NCBI RefSeq assembly: GCF_047663525.1
Contig: NC_092593.1
Coordinates: 23,214,501-23,278,500 of the forward strand
Direction: 5' to 3'
Length of the DNA stretch: 64,000 nucleotides
DNA from: Anas platyrhynchos
Lineage: Eukaryota > Chordata > Aves > Anseriformes > Anatidae
Shown piece after piece: positions 11,011 through 19,198 of the stretch (position 1 is its first letter; the number at the start of each line of letters is the position of its first letter). A program made the position numbers and the translations under genes. The notes below the pieces were generated by a model, which had not been told where the DNA came from, did no database searches, and worked only from the letters and a program-made list of their open reading frames with translations.

Positions 11011-12039
11011 AATGTGGCTGGATTTTAGGGCAGTGCCTATATTTCTGGTCAGAAAGGGGGTTCTCCTGCTCTTCCCCCAAATTCATCCATGGCCGCACGA
11101 TTTAAAAACAAAACAAAACGAGAGCCGGCCAGTTTCCGCCTTTGATTCCAGGAGGCTGATGGCTAAAGGGTTGTGTGTTGATTTTTTTTTTTTTCCTAAA
11201 CCCCAACAAATTCCGATTTCCACTCGCTCTCTTTTATTGGTAGTTGAGCCTGTGCCTGTTTTCGTTCTATCGGGAATTATGGTGTGTGGAAATGTCTGTA
11301 AAACCGCAAGATCAGGTTTAGGACAGTATTGTCTGCAGACAAAGGGTGAAGGATATATTCTAAGAGCTGCAAGCACAGATCCTGAAAAGTGAGGAGCCCA
11401 GGTTTATGATAAATTGACACACAGGTAAGCAACTGCATGACAAAATGGGACCTTTAACCACAGGGGCTGCATTATCGCCTTTACTCAGGGACTGTCTGGA
11501 ATTTGTTTGTAATCTCTGCCCACGACGGCTGCAAATGCATGAAGTAATCTCCACCTCCTTGTGCGTTTTAAGCTGTATCTCCTTTTTATTATGCCGTTTG
11601 AATAAAAAGCGAACTCCTTCCCAAAGGCTAGGAGAAAAGGTTTATCTCTCTCCTATCCCCATTTTCCGTAGTTTCAGGAAGGGAATTACAAATAACCAAA
11701 AAATTAAATAAATAAAAAAAAAAAGAGGGGGAGACAACTTTGCTGGACGCTCCCATCGCCAAAGTAAGATTGAGCATCCCATTAATTCGTTGCCGTGGGT
11801 AGCCGGGCAGGGGGTAGCCGTGTGGATTTGCACAGTGCGATTTGAAATAGGCTCATAGGTAATGGAGCCTCTACGTTTGGTGTCTTAAATACTCATGCCG
11901 AGCGCCTTCTCGTGCCTTCTCCCCTCTCCGTGCTCCTCGGGGCCGCTGCTCTCCTCCTCCGGTGTGGTGGTGCCGCCGTTGCCACTGCTCTCACGCCTCC
12001 GAGCCGCACGGGCTGGGGAGGCTCGCTGTGATATTTGTC
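11011..12039. other. Intergenic stretch between CpG islands
   Basis: Mixed composition and no supported gene. It contains the ACAG/GTAAGC splice-donor match at 11425 and a short A-rich run at about 11706-11724. Confidence 0.4.
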
Positions 12040-12420
12040 TCCCGAGAAGTTCGTGGCCGTGCGCTGGGGCGGTGTGATCAATGCGGTGCCAGAAGGGTGC
12101 CCGAGGCTGACCTGGGGCGGCCGCGGGGCTGCAGCCGCTGCAAAGGGCCCCGCAGCCTCCTCGCGTGCACCCGCGGCTCAGCTCCCTCCTGGGCTGCTTT
12201 CGGCTCCCAGGAGCGGCCGTCTCTACCCCGGGGCCTTCCCGAAGCCCGGCCGAGCTCTCGGGCAGTGTGTTTTGGGGGAAACCCCTGGAAAAGCTCGCTT
12301 TGTGGCGGCGAGCAGCGGCGGGGGTCAGGCTGCGCCAGGTCCCACCCGCCCCGAGCCACCCGGGCGAGTCCTCCTCGGGGGCAGCCGCAGCAGGGCGATG
12401 GGGCCAGGGGACAAAGTTGG
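12040..12420. promoter_or_regulatory. CpG-rich segment
   Basis: GC-rich and CpG-containing, followed directly by a (CT)n/poly-T run at 12434-12466. Overlapping ORFs in all frames have biased composition and no domains. Role unknown; possibly an unmethylated Hox-cluster island. Confidence 0.45.
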
Positions 12421-12433
12421 GGGGGGTCTTTCT

Positions 12434-12466
12434 CCTCTCTCTCTCTCTCTTTTTTTTTTTTTTTTT
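12434..12466 (+). repeat. (CT)n followed by poly-T
   Basis: CTCTCTCTCTCTCT running into a T homopolymer. Simple sequence, likely polymorphic. Confidence 0.85.
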
Positions 12467-13560
12467 CTCTGTTGCGTCTTGCTCTGCTCGATCAGAAGTT
12501 AAAGGCAGTGAACATTTTTCTTAGCTGTATGCCTCCAAGCTGCTGGCCTGCCAAGTTAGTCAGCTGAATCCAATTACTGCAAGCAGCATTTCATTTGGCT
12601 CGATGGAAGCACTCACTTATAACTTCACCTAAAATTTCAATAATACCTTTATTGGGCCCACGCCTGAATAATTCTAAAGATTTCCCTGGTTTGAGCTCTG
12701 GCAACTTCTTCTCCGCAGTCGGCTCGGTTGGAGCAGAGCTCAAGCCCGGCGAGCCCGAGACTCCCCTCTTCGCAGCGCAAACTTTGCAGGTTCTCCTTCT
12801 GGCCGTGGAAATCTATGTATTTGCCCAACCTGTCGCCAAGTAAAGCATGTCCAGAGCAAGGAGGCTATTGCTTGTGAGGCTGCTTCGAAAAGGGAAGAGA
12901 AGTCGATAATTAATTAGACGCAAGACGAAAACTTACCACGTTTAGCAACAGCGGGTAACAATGACTTGGTGTGCAGTGTTACACTCTCTCCGCTCAGGGG
13001 CTAAGGTGCAACCCAACTTACGCTTTCTTTTCTTCCTGCACGCCGTAAAGTGCTATTTCTAATGATCTCTGTTAAAAAAAATAAAGCACTTAAAGTTGAC
13101 GTACGCCCACGTGCATATATTATATAAGACGTTACCGGGACAGGCCCGGGCCAGGAACCTGAGCGAGCACCGTGTGTAATCATGAAGCTCCACTTCCCTA
13201 ACTCCAGTTTGCCAGCATAAATTAAGGTGATTTGGAAGGGGAATGCCGCATCCTACTGGGTTTGGGTAGGGAGAGAGAAGACTTGGTGGAAAGTTGTAAT
13301 GTCTGTTGTGTTGTGAGCTATTGGAGGCGCTTCCGTTGGTTGTTCATTAAGTGGTGAGTTATTGCTATACAAGCCAAAGGTCATTTCAAAGGCTTATGGC
13401 TGCTAGATATCGTCTTTATAATGACCTGGGCTTCTTTGTGGGGGATTTTCTGGCACTCTTAAGTTCTTAAAGTCCTGACTCGACACATTACACGATCAGA
13501 TGCAAAATGCGCGTTTCGAGCCACAAACGTTTGCGGTGTATTTTCAGAGTCGGGGTCTCT
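12467..13560. other. AT-rich intergenic stretch
   Basis: No gene. It contains many homeodomain cores (for example 12565-12680) and the E-box/TATA pair described separately at 13108-13128. An AAGGTCA-type nuclear-receptor half-site is at about 13376-13384. Confidence 0.4.
13108..13128 (+). promoter_or_regulatory. E-box plus TATA-box pair (candidate promoter)
   Basis: CACGTG at 13108-13113 is followed 7 bp later by TATATAAG at 13121-13128 on the + strand, a close match to the TATA consensus. Transcription would start near 13155. It could drive a non-coding upstream exon of HOXD3. This is motif evidence only. Confidence 0.3.
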
Positions 13561-13569
13561 TCGCTTCTC

Positions 13570-13790
13570 TTTCTCTCAGTCTCAGCCGGTGGATGGGGAG
13601 CCGGGGGGGGTGGAGAAGGACCCGCGCCAGCCCCGCAGGAGCGGAGCCCTCCACCGAGCGGGGGCTGCCCGCGGCTCCTGGGCGCTGGGGCCCCGGCTCG
13701 GACCCCGCCGGCTCCCCTCGGCCTCGCTGCGGTGGAGGCGGCGGCTCTCCGGGGGTATTTTGCTCTTTTCTTCGCTCCCCGCCTCTCCCA
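13570..13790. promoter_or_regulatory. Short CpG island
   Basis: About 220 bp of GC-rich, CpG-dense DNA downstream of the E-box/TATA pair. No coding signature. Confidence 0.4.
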
Positions 13791-14074
13791 AAGCGTTATT
13801 AATAAATGAAGAGAAGCGTCTGCCCTTTGTCTGCTAAAAGATCTGACGTGGACTTAGAGACACGGTGAGGGGCTGCGGACAAGACGTGCATTTATTAACA
13901 AAGTCCTAAGGAAGAAAGTCCAAAACAAACCAGCTTCCGCTGAGAGTTCTCAATTTTGTTGCAGGTCCGTGCCCAAGGATTATCCCAAGGAACCTGAAGA
14001 TCCTACACACACTGTTAAAGTCAAAATTCAAGAAAAAACATAAGTGTGGTGAGTTCTCTAAATTTCCTTTTCCG

Positions 14075-14560
14075 TCCGTCTCCCGCTGTCCCCGGCCCGA
14101 CGGCCCCTCCGGAGGGAGCAGAGCCGCCGGGGAGCGGGGCCGGGGCTGCAGGCTCCCGGGGCTGTCGCTGCATGGAGGCCGAGGAGCAGCAGTCCCTGGG
14201 AAGCCCCGCCGGGACACGCAGCTCGCTGCCGGACCCGGCTGGGGAACAGCCACAGTCTGGGCCCAGCCTTGGGAAGAAGGGGGGCTCCCCGGGGGGCTCC
14301 GGACCTGCTTTAAAGCCCCGCCAGAGCCGGAGCCGGCCCTCCCCTGCCCTCGCTCCCCCGGCCCCCCGAAAGGCAGGGAGCCCCCGCTCGGCTCGGCCGG
14401 GTCCCCGGCAGCCGGTGGGTGCCCGTCCCGGCAGCCGCCCGGTTCCCTGCCCGCGGGCCGGCCGCGGCCGCCGGCGGCCCCAGCGCTCCCCTTATATACG
14501 GGGCTCCCTCCGGGCCGCCGGCCGGGAAATGTGCCGAGTGGGGAATTCTTTTGCCGGGCT
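14075..14560. promoter_or_regulatory. CpG island with bidirectional TATA-like site
   Basis: CpG-rich island. Near its right edge, 14491-14498 reads as TATATAAG on the minus strand, a consensus TATA box, and as a weaker TATATA on the plus strand. A consensus donor (GTGAGT) lies at its left edge, 14049-14054. The island may be a promoter for sense HOXD3 or for an antisense transcript. The 249-codon + ORF crossing it is compositional and has no domain. Confidence 0.4.
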
Positions 14561-15343
14561 CCCTCCTACGCGCAGGCTGCTTTGCACTTCTGAAAGTGCT
14601 GGGGCTTGGGAAGTGTTTTCCTTTTCATTCCTGGCCGGAGCGTTTACTGCCACAGCACTCGCGGTCATAAATTTTGCTACAAACCGCAATGACAGGTGCA
14701 TTGATATGCGCCCTGAGAGCTCCGGCTGCCTTAATAACCGCTCCACAGGCCGCTCTCGCCGCCTTTTATTTATTCGGTATCATATGAGATATTGATCCTC
14801 GGCAGAATTAAGTGTAGTGGAAGTTTTAGGAGAGAACTGCTTAATATGGAAGTGCCGGGGCGCAGCTGGCCGCGGGCCCTGCGCGGGTCTCCGCGGGTGC
14901 GGAGCGCGGGGCTCGGGCTGCGGGTGCTGAGCCCCCGCGGCGGGGGCACCTCAAAGGCGCTGAGACCAGCGGCGGGACAAAGAGCCCCATTATCATGTGT
15001 AACGCCGAGCGGTTCAGCTGAGGTTAACCTTTCTGGAGAGGAGGAAGGGAAATTCGAAACACAGACATGGATACTTTGCGGTTTCCTAACCTCAGTGCCT
15101 CCGAGCCCACCTCCCACGGATCGGCCTCGCCATTTGGATGTCACCTTTTTTTCCTGGAGGCTGTTTCTGGCCAAACCACCAAGTGTCGAGCCCCTGCTTT
15201 GGTGTTCCCTACAAAAACATCACCCTGGGCCTTGCACTCGTGGAAAATCAAAACCTAGAAAGGTCTCTCTCTTCCTCTTTCTCTCCCTCTCTCTCTTTTT
15301 AAGATCTAAAGATGAGCCACCAAACAGTTGAGCATTGTCCATG
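14561..15343. other. HOXD4-HOXD3 intergenic region with HOX/TALE-type sites
   Basis: It holds GTCATAAA (14664-14671), MEIS core TGACAG (14690-14695), ATTGATATG beside it, TTTTATTTATT near 14765, a short CpG-rich patch at 14850-14960, and a DR4-like GGTTCA/AGGTTA pair (15011-15026). No gene. The site clustering is typical of Hox enhancers but is not proof. Confidence 0.4.
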
Positions 15344-15399
15344 TGATTTATGGCCCATAGCCTCCTTTTTAGGTTCAAGCAGAGTTCACAAGCAGTTGG
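15344..15399 (+). promoter_or_regulatory. Retinoic-acid response element (DR5) with PBX-HOX octamer
   Basis: GGTTCA-AGCAG-AGTTCA at 15372-15388 is a perfect direct repeat with five-base spacing, both half-sites fitting RGKTCA. This is the same half-site pair used by the Hox1 3' RAREs. A third, weaker half-site AGTTGG follows with the same five-base spacing (15394-15399). Twenty bases upstream, TGATTTAT (15344-15351) is a consensus PBX-HOX bipartite site. It lies 11.6 kb 3' of HOXD4 and 2.2 kb 5' of HOXD3. In mouse, Hoxd4 has a 3' neural enhancer dependent on retinoic acid and Hox input, so this is the best candidate for its counterpart. Function is inferred from motifs and position. Confidence 0.6.
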
Positions 15400-17026
15400 T
15401 ATTTCAGAAAAGAAATAAGGCTTTTAACAGCTTAACAGCAATATTCTTTCTTAAGATTCTGCGTATTCTTTTGGGAACTATATTTTACGAGGCACATAAA
15501 AGCATACGCTCAAGGCAGTGTTGTGCTAACAAAAGTCCTCAGTCCAGACTGCTCCCGAAAATGTAGATGATAGAAGTGGAAAATGAGCGACAGAATTATT
15601 TTGCAGAAAAATACTTTCAAGGCTCGTCCAGATTATAGTAGTTTATTAAAACTCATCTGAATCCCCACTCTTCGTTCCCTTAGACATCCTTTTACTAAAA
15701 CTTTCCAGGAGACTAGAACAGCTCCTTTCCCATTCTTATCTGCTTCCCAGATGATCCCACGCTTTTGTTCTGGGAAGAAAAGGACGGCGGCGGTTTGTGA
15801 CCGGGGATAAACTGTCGAGAGCGGCTGAGGGCTGCAGCTCTCCCCGTACAGACGTGTATGGCGGTGAATTTTAGGGAATTTTTAGGTACTTAACTATACC
15901 ATTTACTACGGGAGAAAGAGTAGTGCTATTGTAATGTTGCCTAATACGGGCTGGAGAATGGTAATTTTCAGACACTGTTCAAAATTTTTGAGCTACTTTT
16001 CTCTGGCATGTTAATAGGTCTGAACCTTGAAGAAAGGTACGGTGAGGTTCAGACTTATACAGTCAGCTGAAGTATGTGCTAATCTTTAAAATTACTGAAA
16101 ATGTGAGAGGCAAACACAACCCGACAAGGAAAATACCACGTAAAATTGAGAACAGGGAATACTAAAAAGCTGTAGCCAGATTGCGGGCGAGTTTCTGTCC
16201 TGCAGCAAGAGAGAAGTCCCGGGTGCGACCAGGGGAAAGGCAGCGCCCTGCCGCAAAACTGGGACCTCCGGGGACCTCTCATCCTCGGACATTTCCAGGC
16301 TGGGCGGCTTGATCGGGGGGCGGGGAGGGGAGCGCCATGAGTTTGCAGGCCAGTAAAAGAAGAGATCATACAATCAGCGTTTATAATGAAAACCATCCCT
16401 TAAAAACCATCACCAGTGTCTCAGGTTCTTTCTGATGGGGACAAATGAAAGGGATGAGAAACGTCGGGTGAGTGATTTTAATTCATCACTGAATTAAAAT
16501 AGGGGAGCTGACCTGCGACATCCTTTATAGTGCAAAGCGAAGTTAGTGAATGGCGTCGGTTATACTTTAACTCCGGAGGAATCCGGGGCAAGAAGGAGGC
16601 CGGGTGTACAAAGGCGATGGGATTTTTCTGCCTTCGCCCGGCCGCAGCCCGGCTCAATCCATCATGTCAGCCGTGCGCGGCCGTGCGCACGCGTGCCGGC
16701 GGGCGGCTGTGGGGGATGCCCGCGGGATCTCTGCCCAAATGGCTCCGGGGGGGCTCTGGGGACAGCACCCACCCGTGGCCGGGCCCCTGACGTGGTTGCG
16801 GAGCGGGGCGTCCCCGGGCAGTGGAGCGGGGCTGGCCCCGCGGTGCTCTCTGGGAGCCTTTGCCAGATTCCCGAGGAAACGGCCCAAAGACCAAGCAAAA
16901 CATAACAAGCAAACAAACCAACAAGAACCCCAGGTCCTCAAAGACCCCGAGAAAGCTGTCTCTAGGAAGCCCCAACAATGCGCTCCTGCTCCTCCGCAGT
17001 GCTGTCCTTCTTGGGTAGCTTCTGCC
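15400..17026. other. Intergenic region upstream of HOXD3
   Basis: No gene supported. AT-rich to about 16500, with an inverted repeat at 16014-16058, then GC-rich and CpG-containing at 16550-16870. The long + and - ORFs at 16546-17100 arise from GC-rich composition and from the minisatellite that follows. Confidence 0.4.
16014..16058 (+). repeat. Inverted repeat / potential hairpin
   Basis: GTCTGAACCT (16018-16027) and AGGTTCAGAC (16045-16054) are perfect reverse complements around a 17-base loop. Pairing extends outwards by one G-T and three Watson-Crick pairs. Each arm contains a nuclear-receptor half-site (AGGTTCA), facing away from each other. Confidence 0.6.
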
Positions 17027-17360
17027 CTGGGGTCCCCTGGGCCTTCCAGAGCGTGCCCTGGTGGCTCTGCCCCTTCCCTGGTGCTCCCTGCTTCCCCCTG
17101 GTGACTCTGGTCCTTCTCTGGTGTCTTCTGCTTCTTCTCTGGTGTCCCCTGCTCCTTCCTTGATGTCCCTGCTCCTTCTCTGGTGTTCTCTGTTCCTTCC
17201 ATGATGTTCCCTCCTCCTTCCATGACGTCTCCTGCTCCTTCCTGGATGTTCCCTGTTCTTCCATGGTGTCCCCTGCTCCTTCCCCGGTGTCTCCTGCTCC
17301 TTCCATGGTGTCCCCTGCTCCGTGTCCCCTGATCCTATCATGGTGTCACCTGTCCCCACT
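17027..17360 (+). repeat. 21-bp minisatellite upstream of HOXD3
   Basis: About 15 degenerate units of 20-21 bp. The core is TGGTGTCCCCTGCTCC followed by TTCC and one base. The best-preserved copies are at about 17140-17310. The unit length is seven codons, so most frames stay open. This explains the long minus-strand ORFs rich in Gly/Thr/Glu/Lys/Gln repeats, which I do not regard as genes. The array is pyrimidine-rich on the + strand and ends about 200 bp before the HOXD3 start codon. Confidence 0.8.
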
Positions 17361-17466
17361 CCTGCTGTCCCCGCTCCCCCTGTCCCACTGAGGCCGGGGA
17401 CTCGGGGATGCGGGATGTGCTGGGGCCAGGCCGACCTCTCCCAGGCAGGCGCCCACCACTGAAGGT

Positions 17467-17557
17467 CTCTTTTGTGTCTCCGCTGTCCCCCTCCCCAGGT
17501 GGCTCCCGCGGCGGCGAGTGGCCCAGGCCGACGACGTGAGGCGCGGGGAGGCAGTCA
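17467..17557 (+). promoter_or_regulatory. HOXD3: Candidate 3' splice site and HOXD3 5' UTR
   Basis: A pyrimidine tract (CTCTTTTGTGTCTCC, then GTCCCCCTCCCCAG) ends in AG at 17497-17498, 59 nt before the ATG. Vertebrate HOXD3 has non-coding upstream exons spliced to the first coding exon, so this is a plausible acceptor. Transcription could instead start in the CpG island here. Confidence 0.45.
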
Positions 17558-19198
17558 ATGATATTTGAGCAGGGGCCGCGGGCCTTGGCGATCGCAGAGC
17601 GCAAGATGCAGAAAGCCGCCTACTACGACAACGCGGGGCTCTTCGGGGGCTACACGTACAGCAAGGCCGACGCCTACCCCTACGGCGCTGCCCACCAGCC
17701 CTACGGCCCGGCCGGCCTGGACGGCGAGTACCCCGCCTCCGCCTGCTCCGTCCAGGGCTCGGCACCCGGCCGCGGCCCGGCGCACAAGGGCAGCGAGCTG
17801 AACGGCAGCTGCATGAGGACGGCGGGGGGCGGCCCCGGGGGCAGCCAGCCCCCGGGCATGGGCGAGCAGCAGCCCCCCGCGCTGCCGCCCTCCTCCCCGC
17901 CCAACCCTCCCAGCGCGCCCCCTCCGAAGAAAGCCAAGGGGGGGCCCAACTCCTCGGGCTCCTCCACAGCCACCCTCAGCAAGCAGATATTCCCCTGGAT
18001 GAAGGAGTCCCGGCAGAACTCCAAGCAGAAAAGCACCTGCCCCCCCTCAGGTAGCCGCCCCACACCCGCCCCTCATATCCCCCCCCGTCCCGATGCCCGC
18101 CCCTGCCCTGTCCCGGGGGCACAGCCTGGGAGCCGGCCCCCGCCTTCCTCCGGCTGTCGGCTCGGGGGTCCCGGCCCTGGGGGGGTGGGGGCGGCTTGGT
18201 GGCTCCTGTCTCGCTCCCCCCGCAAGCCCAGGAGCGGCGGGAGCGGACCACGAAGGGCCTGGACGGGCTCTGGAGGGAGGCAGCGGGGAGGAGGGGGGGC
18301 GCCGTCGGGGGGTGGTGACGGTGGGGGGAGTGTGTGTGGGGGGAGGCCGCCCCCGGGTCCCCTGCGGAGCGGGAGGGGGCGGGGGGCTCCGGGGGACCCC
18401 AGGGGGCTTTCGGGGGGGACCAACGGCTCTCGGCGCCTCTTCCCCGCAGGAGAGAGCTGCGAGGACAAGAGCCCCCCCGGACCGGCCTCCAAGCGGGTGC
18501 GCACAGCCTACACCAGCGCGCAGCTGGTGGAGCTGGAGAAGGAGTTCCACTTCAACCGCTACCTGTGCCGGCCGCGCCGGGTGGAGATGGCCAACCTGCT
18601 GAACCTGACCGAGCGGCAGATCAAGATCTGGTTCCAGAACCGCAGGATGAAGTACAAAAAGGACCAGAAAGCCAAAGGGATCATGCACTCCCCCGTGGGG
18701 CAGTCCCCGGACCGCAGCCCTCCCCTGAGCGGCCCGAACCACGTCGGCTACTCCAGCCAGCTCCCCGGTGTCAACAGCCTCAGCTACGACACCCCCTCGC
18801 CCACCTCCTTCGCCAAGTCCCAGCAGAGCATGTACGGGCTGGCCGCCTACACGGCGCCGCTGAGCAGCTGCCTGCCGCAGCAGAAGCGCTACGCGGGCGC
18901 GGAGTACGATCCGCACCCCCTGCAGAGCAGCGGCGGCTTCGCCAACCCCGGCCTGCAGGGCAGCCCCGTCTACGTCGGGGGTAACTTCGTGGACTCGATG
19001 CCGGCCTCGGGCCCCATGTTCAACCTGGGGCACCTGCAGCACCCCTCCTCCGCCAGCGTGGACTACAGCTGCGCCGCGCAGATCCCCGGCAGCCACCACC
19101 ACGGACCTTGCGACCCCCACCCCACCTACACGGACCTCTCCTCTCACCACACGTCTCAGGGACGGATGCAGGAGGCGCCCAAGCTCACGCATCTGTAG
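17558..19198 (+). CDS. HOXD3: Homeobox protein Hox-D3
   Basis: Hox group-3 transcription factor acting in the nucleus in hindbrain, pharyngeal and cervical patterning. Coding exons are 17558-18050 and 18450-19198, joined by a 399-bp GT-AG intron, giving 413 aa; human HOXD3 is about 432. The N-terminus MIFEQG...[16 protein letters not shown] corresponds to human HOXD3, which supports the 17558 start over the internal Met of MQKAAYY. A Pro/Gly-rich linker follows, then hexapeptide IFPWMKE (IFPWM at residues 144-148, nt 17987-18001). The junction reads [22 protein letters not shown]. The homeodomain is residues 178-237, with [14 protein letters not shown] and [11 protein letters not shown], both Hox3-specific. 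The conserved Hox3 C-terminal region contains [20 protein letters not shown] and ends APKLTHL. The gene is very GC-rich and lies in a CpG island. The intron keeps the reading frame open throughout. Confidence 0.97.
   Translation: MIFEQGPRALAIAERKMQKAAYYDNAGLFGGYTYSKADAYPYGAAHQPYGPAGLDGEYPASACSVQGSAPGRGPAHKGSELNGSCMRTAGGGPGGSQPPGMGEQQPPALPPSSPPNPPSAPPPKKAKGGPNSSGSSTATLSKQIFPWMKESRQNSKQKSTCPPSGSRPTPAPHIPPRPDARPCPVPGAQPGSRPPPSSGCRLGGPGPGGVGAAWWLLSRSPRKPRSGGSGPRRAWTGSGGRQRGGGGAPSGGGDGGGSVCGGRPPPGPLRSGRGRGAPGDPRGLSGGTNGSRRLFPAGESCEDKSPPGPASKRVRTAYTSAQLVELEKEFHFNRYLCRPRRVEMANLLNLTERQIKIWFQNRRMKYKKDQKAKGIMHSPVGQSPDRSPPLSGPNHVGYSSQLPGVNSLSYDTPSPTSFAKSQQSMYGLAAYTAPLSSCLPQQKRYAGAEYDPHPLQSSGGFANPGLQGSPVYVGGNFVDSMPASGPMFNLGHLQHPSSASVDYSCAAQIPGSHHHGPCDPHPTYTDLSSHHTSQGRMQEAPKLTHL
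18051..18449 (+). other. HOXD3: HOXD3 intron, in-frame and G-rich
   Basis: 399 bp (133 codons) with GT-AG ends and no stop in the coding frame, so retention would give a 546-residue protein with a Gly/Pro/Arg-rich insert between hexapeptide and homeodomain. The donor (CAG then GTAGCC) is off consensus at +5. From about 18296 to 18420 the + strand carries many runs of three or more G, a potential G-quadruplex region in the pre-mRNA. Confidence 0.85.

Noticed and set aside
14046..14795. 249-codon + strand ORF upstream of HOXD3
   Set aside because: Compositional product of the CpG island, with no conserved motif and an AT-rich tail that does not look coding.
15011..15026. DR4-like GGTTCA-GCTG-AGGTTA
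   Set aside because: The second half-site departs from consensus, and it is only one of several loose half-site pairs. Mentioned in the region description but not called as an element.
16667..17359. Minus-strand ORF of 230 codons with Gly/Thr/Glu/Lys/Gln heptad-like repeats
   Set aside because: It is created by the 21-bp minisatellite, whose unit is a multiple of three. Two other minus-strand frames are also open there, which is not expected for a real protein gene.
18047..19192. 381-codon minus-strand ORF antisense to HOXD3
   Set aside because: Exact shadow of the HOXD3 coding region in GC-rich DNA. The + strand product is clearly the homeodomain protein.
17558..19198. HOXD3 as a single-exon 546-residue protein
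   Set aside because: The junction [18 protein letters not shown] matches known HOXD3 proteins only when the 399-bp segment is removed, and GT-AG borders are present. Retention is kept only as a hypothesis in the findings.
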